Positions 1 through 7,795 are shown, counted from the stretch's first letter. The stretch is 22,614 nt of DNA from Firmicutes bacterium UBA3572 (GCA_002375985.1 DFNH01000019.1:1-22614); one strand, 5' to 3'. Notes: a model not told the origin generated them from the letters alone. Numbers and translations are program-made.

Positions 1-837
1 AAAGTGCGTATACCGCAGGTGTTCGGTGATGGCCCCGGTGTCCACGGCTTCCATTTGGCCGTCGATGACGACGCCCCCGGGGAAATGGTGTGCGGAGGCC
101 TCCGGGTCCAGGGGGAACATGCCGAAGTTAAGCAGGCGGACCGGTCGGGTGCCGATTTCAAAGTAGTCGGGATAGTATTCGGCCAAGGTGTACACGTCCG
201 GTATCATCCGGTTTTCAATGAAGGCATATAGATTCTTTACGAGCGCCAGAGTGTTCAGCACGGTGATCGCCGTTACCGGTACGCTGGAACCTCCCGGGAG
301 AATGCTGTGGGGGTGGGGGGCCTTGCCGCCCAGCAAGGCGTTGATCTCGTAAGCCTTACGGCTTATGTCGATGGCCTGAAAGTAATTTTCGACCAGGCGT
401 TGGTTCTTGGTCCGGGGCAGGCGGTAGTCCGTGGTGGGCCGGGAAGTGAACGGCCGTATCTCTGGACCGCGGACGTAATCAGGGAGCGCGAACAGGTAAA
501 ACTGACGGATATGGTTTTGCAAAAAGTTGCCGGCGAAGATCAGGTTTCGTAGCAGGTTGCCGTTATGCGGCGGGCGTATCCCGGCCAAGTCCTCCACCGC
601 GTACGAGGCGGCCATAGCGTGCGCCGTCGGGCAGATGCCGCAGATGCGCTGGGTGATATAGGCTGCGTCCCGCGGGTCGTGATCCTGCAGAATGATTTCA
701 AAACCCCGAAACGCGTTTGGGGCGCAACGCGCATAGACCACCCGCCCGGCCTGCACCTGCACCTCGACTTGGCCCGCACCCAGGGTCCGGGTGGTGGGGT
801 TGATTACGATCTTTTGGCCTCTGTTTTCCCCGGTCAC
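1..837 (-). CDS. [NiFe] hydrogenase large subunit, N-terminal 279 residues (runs off the left edge)
   Basis: This is the N-terminal part of the catalytic subunit of a [NiFe] hydrogenase, which oxidises or evolves H2 at a Ni-Fe(CN)2CO centre. Translation from GTG at 837 gives VTGENRGQKIVINPTTRTLG near the start. The L1 motif RICGICPTAHA at about residue 73 has the form RxCGxCxxxH and supplies two of the four Ni-binding cysteines. A GGKxPHPHS...PGG block follows, typical of the family. The C-terminal CxxC half lies outside the window. The frame stays open for all 837 bases. The start is preceded by AAAGGA. It lies 74 nt downstream of the small-subunit gene in the same direction, so the two form one operon. 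The subgroup cannot be fixed from this half. Confidence 0.93.
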   Translation of the reverse strand, partial: MTGENRGQKIVINPTTRTLGAGQVEVQVQAGRVVYARCAPNAFRGFEIILQDHDPRDAAYITQRICGICPTAHAMAASYAVEDLAGIRPPHNGNLLRNLIFAGNFLQNHIRQFYLFALPDYVRGPEIRPFTSRPTTDYRLPRTKNQRLVENYFQAIDISRKAYEINALLGGKAPHPHSILPGGSSVPVTAITVLNTLALVKNLYAFIENRMIPDVYTLAEYYPDYFEIGTRPVRLLNFGMFPLDPEASAHHFPGGVVIDGQMEAVDTGAITEHLRYTHF

Positions 838-904
838 GTTTGATTTCCTTTGCTTTCGTGGTCTATTTACCAACAAAGCTAGAGATTATTAGAAGACAGG
901 CCTG

Positions 905-928
905 TCCGCCTTTATTTTTTCAGGCGGA
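905..928 (-). other. Hairpin at the junction of hydrogenase small- and large-subunit genes
   Basis: A perfect 7-bp inverted repeat (TCCGCCT / AGGCGGA, 10-nt loop) overlaps the last codons and stop of the small-subunit gene. No T tract follows in the direction of transcription, so it is not a standard terminator. It could mark mRNA processing or tune the ratio of the two subunits; the role is inference. Confidence 0.4.
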
Positions 929-1958
929 AGACTTTGCCTTTTTTGCCCAAAGCCTTGCGCCATTCTTTTTGCAACCGTCCGGTTAAGAGGTTCCCTGCCA
1001 AGTGGAAGCCGATGCCCAGCGCGGAGGCGATCCCCGTGGCCAAACCAACCTGGTTGGCCCGCAACCGCACCCCCGGCAGTTGCACGTCCGGGAGGCGTTC
1101 AAAAAACGGTGCCGTGCGCTCCAGGAATTCGGGGCTGGTGCAGCCGATGCAGGGTGTGTTGGCGCCCACCGGCCAGTTCAGATGTTCGCCGCACCACTGA
1201 CGGCTGGGGCAGTCGGCATAAGTGACCGGTCCCTTGCAGCCGATCTTGTAGAGGCACCAAGGTTCTCCGACCTCTTTGGCGAAGATGCCGCTTTCGAAGT
1301 AATGCCGCCGCTGGCACAGGTTGTGGATCGTTTCGCCGTAAAACACCACCGGCCGGTTTTGGGCATCCAGCTCCGGCACCCCGTACCAGACCAGATGGGC
1401 CAGGGTGCCGATGATCCAGTCCGGGTGCGCCGGGCACCCGGGCACGTTGATCACCGGCGTGTCTACCACCGCCGACACCGGCTTGGAACCGGTGGGGTTA
1501 GGGCGGGCGCCGAAGGGCAGACCCCAGGCGGCGCAGGAGCCCACGGCCACCACGTATTTCGCCCTGCCGGCGAGTTCCACCACCGCGTCCAGGGCCGTCC
1601 AGGGCTGCCCGTTCCGTGAACCGATAAAGGCGTAGCGGCCCCCGGCGGCGGTGGGCACCGTGCCTTCCACCACGAGGATGTACGCGCCGGCCCGTTCGGT
1701 CATCACCCTTTCCAATGTTTTTACGGCCGGTTCTCCCTGGGCCGCCATCAGGGTGTTGGTGTAGTGAATATCCACCAAGTCCTGCATCATCGACCCGAAA
1801 TCCGGGTGGTGGGCGTTTAACAGGGAGAGGATGTTTCCGTGGCAGGTGTTGGTCTCCAGCCAGATCAGGGGCGGTTTTCCCCGTTTTCCGCCGTCCGGTG
1901 CGCCATGGCGTGCCCGCAACGTCCGCATCGGCCGGCGACGCCGTACGATTGTCTTCAC
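912..1958 (-). CDS. [NiFe] hydrogenase small subunit with an atypical proximal-cluster motif
   Basis: This is the electron-transfer subunit carrying three Fe-S clusters. Residues 31-50 (LIWLETNTCHGN...) correspond to the usual WLxxxxCTGC motif, but the second cysteine is Asn42. The other proximal-cluster cysteines are present (C142 in GSCAAWG, C175 in VPGCPAH). The distal cluster ligands H212, C215, C235 and C241 (EPWCLYKIGCKGP) and the medial cluster cysteines C250, C270 and C273 (PCIGC) are all visible; C256 is an extra cysteine. The N terminus is basic but has no twin-arginine signal with a hydrophobic stretch. A hydrophobic segment at about 304-326 could anchor the C terminus. The GTG start overlaps the stop of the upstream membrane-protein gene (GTGA) and follows GGGAG. 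The family is certain; the subgroup is not. Confidence 0.93.
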   Translation of the reverse strand: MKTIVRRRRPMRTLRARHGAPDGGKRGKPPLIWLETNTCHGNILSLLNAHHPDFGSMMQDLVDIHYTNTLMAAQGEPAVKTLERVMTERAGAYILVVEGTVPTAAGGRYAFIGSRNGQPWTALDAVVELAGRAKYVVAVGSCAAWGLPFGARPNPTGSKPVSAVVDTPVINVPGCPAHPDWIIGTLAHLVWYGVPELDAQNRPVVFYGETIHNLCQRRHYFESGIFAKEVGEPWCLYKIGCKGPVTYADCPSRQWCGEHLNWPVGANTPCIGCTSPEFLERTAPFFERLPDVQLPGVRLRANQVGLATGIASALGIGFHLAGNLLTGRLQKEWRKALGKKGKVFRLKK

Positions 1959-2413
1959 AGCCGCTCCCGCGTTACCGGCCGGTACTGGGCGGCGACCAGG
2001 AAGGTGACCAGCCCGTAAGCCAAATGACTCGCCAGGCTGCTCACGCTGGTCAAAAGGTCCGGTCGTATAATCTGCATCGGGACGAACAGCGGAGCCAAAA
2101 GTCCGTAGCCCGCCACCCAGACGGTCAGACCGTACAGCAGTCCCTTGAGCCAGGTGTAGTCCCGCCCGGTGGCCTGCAAGATATAGACGGCGAGTATCCC
2201 CAGGAGTACGGCCAACATCAGGGTGACCACCGCCCCTAAGGCCAACGCCGGGGCGGTGCCCAGGGGGCTTCCGGGGGGCAGTACGGCACGCGCCCCCTGG
2301 TGGAGTTGGGTGAGGGCCGCCGACCCGGTCATAAACAGCATCAGGTTAATGGCCAGCATAACGGCGCCGCCGATCAGCCCGGACACCGTGCCGATGACCA
2401 CCGTATCCCGCAT
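1955..2413 (-). CDS. Four-helix membrane protein, first gene of the hydrogenase operon
   Basis: I do not recognise this 152-residue protein by family. It has about four hydrophobic helices: VIGTVSGLIGGAVMLAINLM near the N terminus, an ALALGAVVTLMLAVLLGILAV stretch split here by position around residues 55-77, GLLYGLTVWVAGYGLL around 90-105, and a C-terminal SLASHLAYGLVTFLVAA. The ATG at 2413 follows AAAGGATGG. A GTG at 2452 is in frame but has no better ribosome site. Its stop overlaps the GTG of the small subunit by four bases (GTGA), which implies translational coupling. A membrane partner or assembly factor for the hydrogenase is an inference from position only. Confidence 0.72.
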   Translation of the reverse strand: MRDTVVIGTVSGLIGGAVMLAINLMLFMTGSAALTQLHQGARAVLPPGSPLGTAPALALGAVVTLMLAVLLGILAVYILQATGRDYTWLKGLLYGLTVWVAGYGLLAPLFVPMQIIRPDLLTSVSSLASHLAYGLVTFLVAAQYRPVTRERL

Positions 2414-2567
2414 GGTTATCCATCCTTTCCAGAAAGGACCGTGCTTGGGCACGCTGTTCTTAGTATTGCTTTAATCCGCCGGGCTATGCGGCTGGGACGC
2501 CCGGTGCATCACCCCCGCACGTCCGGGGAATGTTACCGGTATGGCAGAATGGGGGTCGGGAGGAGAA

Positions 2568-2612
2568 ATGTGGCGGTTTAATCTATCCCGGGGCGGTGTC
2601 GGTGATGGCTAG
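2568..2612 (+). other. Possible 14-codon leader ORF ahead of the germination operon
   Basis: A GGGAGGAG sequence is followed two bases later by ATG and 13 further codons, ending in TAG at 2610-2612, which overlaps the likely ATG of the gerB-type gene (2605). It lies in a different frame. The spacing between the ribosome site and ATG is short, so translation is doubtful. The strong Shine-Dalgarno otherwise has no good in-frame start close to it. The rest of the 2414-2604 divergent intergenic space shows no clear promoter. Confidence 0.25.
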
Positions 2613-3735
2613 TCCTCGCCTGGGATTCAACGAGGCGGTGGCGCTCACCGTCATCTTCCTCAGCGTCAAAGTCATGATTTCTCACCTCGCGCTGATGTTC
2701 CCGCTGGGGCTCTCCGCCACCTGGATGATCCCGTTGATGCACCTGCCGGTTGGCCTGATCGGTTTCGCCGTCCTGGCCTGGCTCCTGAATCAGTTCCCGG
2801 GCCGGACTATCATCGAGATCGGTGAGGAGCTTGTGGGTCCGGCGTTAAACATTTTCTTCGCCTTGGTGATCTACGTCTTTTTTACCGGCGGTTCCGCCTT
2901 GGTTCTGCGCCAGTCCGCTGAGTTCATGCTCACCGATTTTTTTCCGGACACTCCGATCAGCGTCGTGGCCGCCACCTATATGGTCGGCGCGGCCCTGATC
3001 GTATATCTGGGGCTGGAAACTTTGGGTCGGGTGGCCCGGATCGCTTTCCCATTCCTGATCATCGGGCTGGCGCTGCTCATTCTATTGACCGCCAATCTGT
3101 GGCAACCGCACGGCATATACCCCCTTTGGGGCCCCGGTATTCTGGAGTTGTCGTGGGTGGCCCTTTCCACCCTGGGCGTGGGGGTGGAAATTTTCTTCCT
3201 GGCCCTGGCGGCACCTTACCTGCCCCAGGGGCGGCTGCTGCCGATCGGGTTGATCTCCGTGCTGGCCGCGGGCCTGGTGGTTGCGGCGGTCATCCTGGCT
3301 TCGCTGCTGGTGTTTCCCTACCCGGTGGTCCAGGAGTGGACTTTGCCCGTGTTCGCCATCACACGGGCGATCGAATGGGGAGGCTTTTTCGTTCGAATGG
3401 AAACCCTGTTCCTGCCCCTGTGGGTGTTCTCGGCTCTGTTGGCCCACGCTACTGCCCTGTACCTGTCAGTGGCCACCGCCGCCCGGGCCTTGAAGCTGCC
3501 CTACCACCGCCCGTTCATCCTGCCTACCGTAGTGCTGATCCTGGCGGCGGCCTTTGTGCCTCCCAACTTTCCGGCGGCCATGGACTGGGGCTTTGCGTTC
3601 CTGGTGCGGTGGTCGTTCATCTTCCTGGGGGTGATTGTGGCCGTGCTGGTGGCGGCCGCCCTGCTCCGGAAACGGCAGCAGGGGAAAGGAGGGAAAACGG
3701 GGCGGCGCCCGGGCAGGCGCACGAACCATACATAA
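2605..3735 (+). CDS. Spore germination receptor B subunit (GerAB/GerKB family permease)
   Basis: This is the integral membrane B subunit of a GerA-type nutrient germinant receptor, which sits in the inner spore membrane. The family belongs to the APC transporter superfamily. The roughly 376-residue product has about ten hydrophobic helices from LGFNEAVALTVIFLSVK near residue 5 to FIFLGVIVAVLVAAALL near the end, then a basic tail. Typical features include an N-terminal helix beginning at once and a GRTIIEIGEELVG segment after helix 2. I chose ATG 2605 because homologues begin directly with the first helix. ATG 2530 and GTG 2596/2602 are alternatives, and none has a strong ribosome site. It is followed by the A and C subunit genes on the same strand. 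B-A-C order is less usual than A-B-C. Confidence 0.88.
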   Translation: MASPRLGFNEAVALTVIFLSVKVMISHLALMFPLGLSATWMIPLMHLPVGLIGFAVLAWLLNQFPGRTIIEIGEELVGPALNIFFALVIYVFFTGGSALVLRQSAEFMLTDFFPDTPISVVAATYMVGAALIVYLGLETLGRVARIAFPFLIIGLALLILLTANLWQPHGIYPLWGPGILELSWVALSTLGVGVEIFFLALAAPYLPQGRLLPIGLISVLAAGLVVAAVILASLLVFPYPVVQEWTLPVFAITRAIEWGGFFVRMETLFLPLWVFSALLAHATALYLSVATAARALKLPYHRPFILPTVVLILAAAFVPPNFPAAMDWGFAFLVRWSFIFLGVIVAVLVAAALLRKRQQGKGGKTGRRPGRRTNHT

Positions 3736-3797
3736 GCCGGTAACCGCGGGGCATGTTAACACGCAGAACACAAGGCGAGACGGGAGGCCAAAAGCAC

Positions 3798-5558
3798 GTG
3801 TCTTGGGCGCGAACCCTGGCTCGGCTGCTGGTTTTTCGGGAACCGGAGGAACCCCGGTACGCCTTCACCGCCGGCCGCAAAGACCGGCCGCGGGAGCGAG
3901 GCCCGGGAGCGGATGCGGTCGAGGACAAGAAAAACAAGCTGCGCGAGGGGCAGCGGGTGGATAATTTGCTGGAACAGGACCGGCTGCTTTCCACCGGCCT
4001 GGACGAAAACGAGCGGCTTCTCCGGCAGGTTTTCCGTCACCCGGAGAATAAGGACCTGGTGTTGCGCCCGTTTTCCCTAAGCACCGACCCGCCCCGGCGG
4101 GCGCTGCTGGTGTTCCTGGACGGCCCGACGGACAAGACGGTGCAGAACCTGGCCATCCTCCAGCCCTTAATGCTTCTGGCCGGTCTGCGGTTGGACCGGG
4201 ACCTGGACGGCGAGGGCCCGGTTCCGGGGGCCGGTGATGAGACGGCCCGGGAAGCGCTCTTGAACCGGATTCAGGAAACGCTGTTGCCCGGGAACGAAGT
4301 GACCACCGCGGCCAGCTTCAAGGATGTGGCTTCCGAAGTCCTGGCCGGCAACACCGTCCTGCTGGTGGACGGTCTGGACCGCGCTCTCTCGGTGGAGACC
4401 AAGGGTTGGGCTACCCGGGGCGTGGGCACGCCCCGGGCGGAGGCGGTGATCCGGGGTCCCCAGGAGGCCTTTACCGAACAGGTCCGGATCAATGTTACCC
4501 TGGTGCGCAAGATTCTCCGCCGTTCCAGCCTGGTCACCGACTTCGTGAAGGTTGGCCAGATGAGCTCCTACCAGTGCGCGGTGCTGTACCTGGACGACAT
4601 TGCCAACCCGGACCTGGTGGCCGAGGTCCGGCGGCGGTTGGAGTCCATTAAGGCCGACTACGTGAACGAAAGCGGGATTCTGGAACAGTTCATTGAGGAC
4701 GCGCCCCGGGGGCTGGCGCCCCAAGTCTTGGCCACCGAGCGGCCGGACCGGGTGGCCGCTGCTTTGGTCGAAGGGCGGGTGGCCATCCTGCTGGACGGCA
4801 ACCCGTGGGCGCTAATCATACCGGCCACTTTCTTTTCCCTGATGCACGCCGCTGAAGACGCCTACGTTCGCTGGCCCTTCGGCAGTTTTGCCCGCCTGAT
4901 TCGGTATGTCGGCCTGGGCTTGGCCCTGCTTTTGCCCGGCAGTTATGTTGCCCTGGTCACTTATCACCAGGAATTCATTCCCACCGATCTCTTGCTGGCT
5001 TTTACCGGGGCGAGGGAGCAAGTGCCCTTCCCCACGGTGGTGGAAGTGCTGCTGATGGAAGTAGCGTTTGAGTTGATTCGCGAGGCCGGGATCCGCATTC
5101 CCGGTACAGTGGGCACCACCCTGGGGATCGTGGGTGCGTTGATCCTGGGACAGGCGGCGGTGGCCGCGAACATTGTCAGCCCGATCCTGATTGTGATCGT
5201 TGCTTTAACTGCCCTGGGTTCTTTTACCATTCCCAACTACCCGTTCTCGCTTTCGGTCCGGACGCTGCGGTTCGCGTACATCGCTCTGGGCAGTTTCCTA
5301 GGGCTTTTTGGAATTATGGTGGGCCTGTTTGTACACCTGGCCCTGCTAGCGCGGCTGACCTCTTTCGGGGTACCGTTCTTCGCGCCGGTGGCGCCGGTGA
5401 CCCGGGGCGCGCCGGACCACCTCTGGCGGGGACCGGTCTGGGAACAGGAATGCCGGCCGGACTACGTGGACCCGTTGCGGCGGAGGCGCCAGCCCCGCGT
5501 CAGCCGGGGGTGGGTCAGGGCGAGGAAAAAGGACGACGAAGAACCCGGCGGGCGCTAG
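3798..5558 (+). CDS. Spore germination receptor A subunit (GerAA/GerKA family)
   Basis: This is the A subunit of the germinant receptor. It has a large N-terminal soluble domain (to about residue 340), then a membrane region with about five helices, and a basic C-terminal tail (RRRQPRVSRG...). Family hallmarks are visible: LDGLVD-like ILLDGNPWALIIPATFF before the first helix, PGSYVALVTYHQEFIPTDLL, and a GIRIPGTVGTTLGIVGALILGQAAV segment. GTG at 3798 follows GGGAGG with 10-nt spacing and is preferred. ATG at 3753 is in frame, would add 15 residues, and has a poor ribosome site. At about 586 residues it is longer than the usual ~500, mainly through an N-terminal extension rich in charged residues. 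It lies 62 nt after the B gene. Confidence 0.9.
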   Translation: MSWARTLARLLVFREPEEPRYAFTAGRKDRPRERGPGADAVEDKKNKLREGQRVDNLLEQDRLLSTGLDENERLLRQVFRHPENKDLVLRPFSLSTDPPRRALLVFLDGPTDKTVQNLAILQPLMLLAGLRLDRDLDGEGPVPGAGDETAREALLNRIQETLLPGNEVTTAASFKDVASEVLAGNTVLLVDGLDRALSVETKGWATRGVGTPRAEAVIRGPQEAFTEQVRINVTLVRKILRRSSLVTDFVKVGQMSSYQCAVLYLDDIANPDLVAEVRRRLESIKADYVNESGILEQFIEDAPRGLAPQVLATERPDRVAAALVEGRVAILLDGNPWALIIPATFFSLMHAAEDAYVRWPFGSFARLIRYVGLGLALLLPGSYVALVTYHQEFIPTDLLLAFTGAREQVPFPTVVEVLLMEVAFELIREAGIRIPGTVGTTLGIVGALILGQAAVAANIVSPILIVIVALTALGSFTIPNYPFSLSVRTLRFAYIALGSFLGLFGIMVGLFVHLALLARLTSFGVPFFAPVAPVTRGAPDHLWRGPVWEQECRPDYVDPLRRRRQPRVSRGWVRARKKDDEEPGGR

Positions 5559-5604
5559 GCTGCTGAACGTTAACGGTTTCTACCGGTAGGGGGAGGGATA
5601 ATCG

Positions 5605-6840
5605 GTGCGCCCGGTGATTAAAGTGGCAGTAATCGTGCTGGCGCTGTTGTTTTTGGCCGGCTGTTGGGATTACCAGGAACCGGACCAAACCGCCTGGGTA
5701 ACGGCGATCGGGGTGGATCGCGGCCGGGAAAACCTCGTTACGGTTACGCTGCAGGTCGCGGTGGCGGCGCAGGTGGCGGGGGGTGAAGCTGGTGCCGCCG
5801 GTAGCCCGGGGGAGACGACGGTTGTGGTCTCCATGGAGGCGCCCAGCATCCCGAGCGCCGTGGAACTGGCCCACGCCTGGGTATCCCGCAGGGTCGACCT
5901 GTCCCACGCCCGGGTGGTGATCTTCGGGCGGGAGTTGGCCGAGACCGATTTTGAGCGTTTCCTGATGCTCTTGACCCGAGACCGTTTTTTCCGGCCCAGC
6001 ACCAAGGTGCTGGTGGCCAACGGCCGGGCCGAAACGTTGCTGCGGCAGGGGGATCCGGTGCTGGAGATCAGTCCGGCCCTGTACTGGACCCAACAGACCG
6101 GGGCCTGGGATGTTGCGGAGTTTATACCCCGCGACGGTTTCGGGCCGATCATCGTGGACACCAAGTCGCCCGGGGCGGCGGCGCTGGCCATCCTGGCCGG
6201 CCCGGAGCGCGAGGAGGACAGCCCGCCCGACCCGGCGTACAAGCCCGAGGGCAGCCACGTGGGCGGCACCGTCCCGCGTCGGGGTGGGGCCAAGATCGAT
6301 ATTATGGGCGGGGCCGTGATCAGCGGTGGGCGTGTGGTCGGGGTGCTAAACGGGGATGAGACTGGTATCGTGAAGATGGTCCGAGGCGATTTCCGCCAGA
6401 CCACCAAGACGGTTGAAGACCCTTTGCATCCGGGTTACTTCATCGTCGTGGAAGTTGTGCTGCGGGAACCGCCGCGGGTGGATGTCCGGATCGACGACGA
6501 CGGCACGCCCCGGGCGGCGGTGCGGATCATGCTGGAGGGGGACATCCATTCCATTCAGAGTGGCGAGCACTATGAGCGGCCGGAAAGAGTGCCTATCGTG
6601 GAACGGGCGGTGGAGGAAAGCTTCCGGAGCGACGCCCGGGCCGCCCTGGACAAGGCGCAGCACGAATTCGGCGCCGACGTGTTCGGCATCGGTTACCATG
6701 CCAAGCGCCTGTTTCCCACCTGGCCGGCGTGGGAAGAGTTTGCCTGGGATGAGAAGTTCCCGGACGCCGAAATCAGTATCGACTTCGACTTCCGGGTGCG
6801 CCGCATCGGCCTGATGCGCGAAACCGTCCCTTTGCGCTAA
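5605..6840 (+). CDS. Spore germination receptor C subunit (GerAC/GerKC family lipoprotein)
   Basis: This is the lipoprotein C subunit of the receptor, tethered to the outer face of the inner spore membrane. The N terminus is a lipoprotein signal with lipobox LAGC (Cys20), followed by WDYQEPDQ, the standard start of GerC proteins. Further family features are AWVTAIGVDRG, a HARVVIFGRELAE block and a C-terminal domain with VPIVERAVEESF and FGIGYHAKRLFPTWPAWEE. The length of 411 residues is normal. GTG 5605 is supported by GGGGGAGGG seven bases upstream. The gap from the A gene is 46 nt, consistent with one operon. Confidence 0.92.
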   Translation: MRPVIKVAVIVLALLFLAGCWDYQEPDQTAWVTAIGVDRGRENLVTVTLQVAVAAQVAGGEAGAAGSPGETTVVVSMEAPSIPSAVELAHAWVSRRVDLSHARVVIFGRELAETDFERFLMLLTRDRFFRPSTKVLVANGRAETLLRQGDPVLEISPALYWTQQTGAWDVAEFIPRDGFGPIIVDTKSPGAAALAILAGPEREEDSPPDPAYKPEGSHVGGTVPRRGGAKIDIMGGAVISGGRVVGVLNGDETGIVKMVRGDFRQTTKTVEDPLHPGYFIVVEVVLREPPRVDVRIDDDGTPRAAVRIMLEGDIHSIQSGEHYERPERVPIVERAVEESFRSDARAALDKAQHEFGADVFGIGYHAKRLFPTWPAWEEFAWDEKFPDAEISIDFDFRVRRIGLMRETVPLR

Positions 6841-7005
6841 GACAGACAGGAATGTTTTATGTCCTTGCCCTGATAAGGAAGAAGAAGCCGGAAAAGAGGA
6901 CGGGGCACCTTTTTAGAGATGGCAGGTGCACCTTGAAGTGTAAGATTACGGTTCTAAAGAAAGGAACCAGTCAGTCCGTACTTTGCCGGGAAGGAGGTTT
7001 TTGTC

Positions 7006-7176
7006 TTGGCGTTGCGGGTTGTGATTGTGCTGATCGTCATTGCGATTGCCCTGCACACCGCCAGTTACGGTCTGTGGGCGCTGCGCCAGGGGAACCAACG
7101 CGGCGGGATTGGGGCGTTTGTTCTGGCCGGGGCGGCGGTGGCCGCGCCCGTTGTGGTTTGGGTCATCGCTTCCTGA
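7006..7176 (+). CDS. 56-residue two-helix membrane protein, candidate D subunit of the germination operon
   Basis: A short gene missed by ATG-based calling. AAGGAGG at 6991-6997 lies eight bases before a TTG start. The product MALRVVIVLIVIAIALHTAS...continues through a short polar loop (LRQGNQRGG) to a second helix (AFVLAGAAVAAPVVVWVIAS) and stops at TGA 7174-7176. Small two-helix D proteins are known to accompany some GerA-type operons and modulate germination. The size, topology and position 165 nt after the C gene fit that class, but I see no family-specific motif. The 6841-7005 gap has a 10-bp palindrome AGGTGCACCT near 6924 and nothing else recognised. Confidence 0.66.
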   Translation: MALRVVIVLIVIAIALHTASYGLWALRQGNQRGGIGAFVLAGAAVAAPVVVWVIAS

Positions 7177-7189
7177 GACACAAAAGGGG

Positions 7190-7229
7190 ACAGGCATGTT
7201 TTGTGGATAACAGGCTTGTTATGTGGATA
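7190..7229 (+). repeat. Two tandem 20-bp repeats, each with a perfect DnaA box
   Basis: ACAGGCATGTTTTGTGGATA (7190-7209) is followed directly by ACAGGCTTGTTATGTGGATA (7210-7229), with two mismatches. Each unit, with the next base, contains TGTGGATAA (7202-7210 and 7222-7230), the reverse complement of the consensus DnaA box TTATCCACA. Both boxes point the same way, exactly 20 bp apart. A weaker inverted half, TTATCC at 7237-7242, pairs with GGATAA at 7225-7230. Confidence 0.7.
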
Positions 7230-7252
7230 AAGTGCCTTATCCCGCCAAAAGG

Positions 7253-7276
7253 AAAAACCCCGAAATCTCGGGGTTT
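7253..7276 (-). terminator. Intrinsic terminator of the 7306-7560 gene, possibly bidirectional
   Basis: A perfect 9-bp stem AAACCCCGA / TCGGGGTTT with loop AATC. On the minus strand it runs into TTTTTCC, giving a good terminator for the small membrane-protein gene. On the plus strand only TTTC follows, so termination of the germination operon would be weaker. Confidence 0.8.
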
Positions 7277-7305
7277 CGCCGTTGTCGATATGCCTACCCG
7301 GTTTA

Positions 7306-7560
7306 TCAGTCGTCCAGGGAGAACAGTGACCTCACGATCAGGTTGAGGGCGTTTAGGGCGAAGAGCACACCAATACCAACCAGCATGGCCAGCATGAACG
7401 GCGGCGCCGGAAAACCTTCAAGCGAATTGAAATAGAGGAAAGAAAACATGACTGCGCCGCCGGCAATCAGACTGAAAACCCATACGTACGTCATTTCCCG
7501 GAACTGGATCTCGCCTTTATCAAACTTCGGTACCGCGGAGTCTTCGTGATGGTGCGACAA
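7306..7560 (-). CDS. Small two-helix membrane protein of unknown function
   Basis: I do not recognise this protein. TTG at 7560 is chosen because GGGGGAGGTGG lies just upstream. The product begins MSHHHEDSAVPKFDKGEIQF and is 84 residues long. A GTG at 7605 is in frame but lacks a ribosome site. Two helices are clear: YVWVFSLIAGGAVMFSFLYF and FMLAMLVGIGVLFALNALNL, followed by an acidic end (SLFSLDD). The His-rich N terminus is soluble. It is a monocistronic unit with a promoter at 7618-7647 and the terminator at 7253-7276, facing the germination operon. Confidence 0.72.
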   Translation of the reverse strand: MSHHHEDSAVPKFDKGEIQFREMTYVWVFSLIAGGAVMFSFLYFNSLEGFPAPPFMLAMLVGIGVLFALNALNLIVRSLFSLDD

Positions 7561-7617
7561 ACCTTCCACCTCCCCCTTGCATGTTGTGATTTTCCGTACA
7601 ACCACAGCTTTGCCGTT

Positions 7618-7647
7618 ACTTTACCAAATATATGATAAACAAGTCAA
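7618..7647 (-). promoter_or_regulatory. Possible sigma-A promoter for the small membrane-protein gene
   Basis: On the minus strand TTGACT (7647-7642) and TAAAGT (7623-7618) are separated by 18 nt. The -35 is close to consensus and the -10 matches four of six. The remainder of the 7561-7795 space, ahead of cdaA, shows no promoter I would defend. Confidence 0.4.
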
Positions 7648-7795
7648 GCCCTCGCGGCGTATTTGCATGTTTTGTCGCTTGTGGCTAAGGTTGGGTCCGT
7701 GTTCGCTAAAGGATTTGCTTCCTTGTATGTCGAAGCTGATCTAGGTTTATTTCTTGCAGCGGGGGGGTGTCCTGGTGCCGGAGGCAGTATCGTTA

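Noticed and set aside
2480..2560. Forespore sigma-G promoter for the germination operon
   Set aside because: TGCATC and AATGTTA resemble the -35 and -10 elements only loosely; the match is too poor to annotate.
6852..7346. 164-codon plus-strand frame after gerC
   Set aside because: It overlaps the 56-residue gene with a good ribosome site, the DnaA-box repeats and the terminator; its Cys/Arg-rich peptide is typical of an out-of-frame read.
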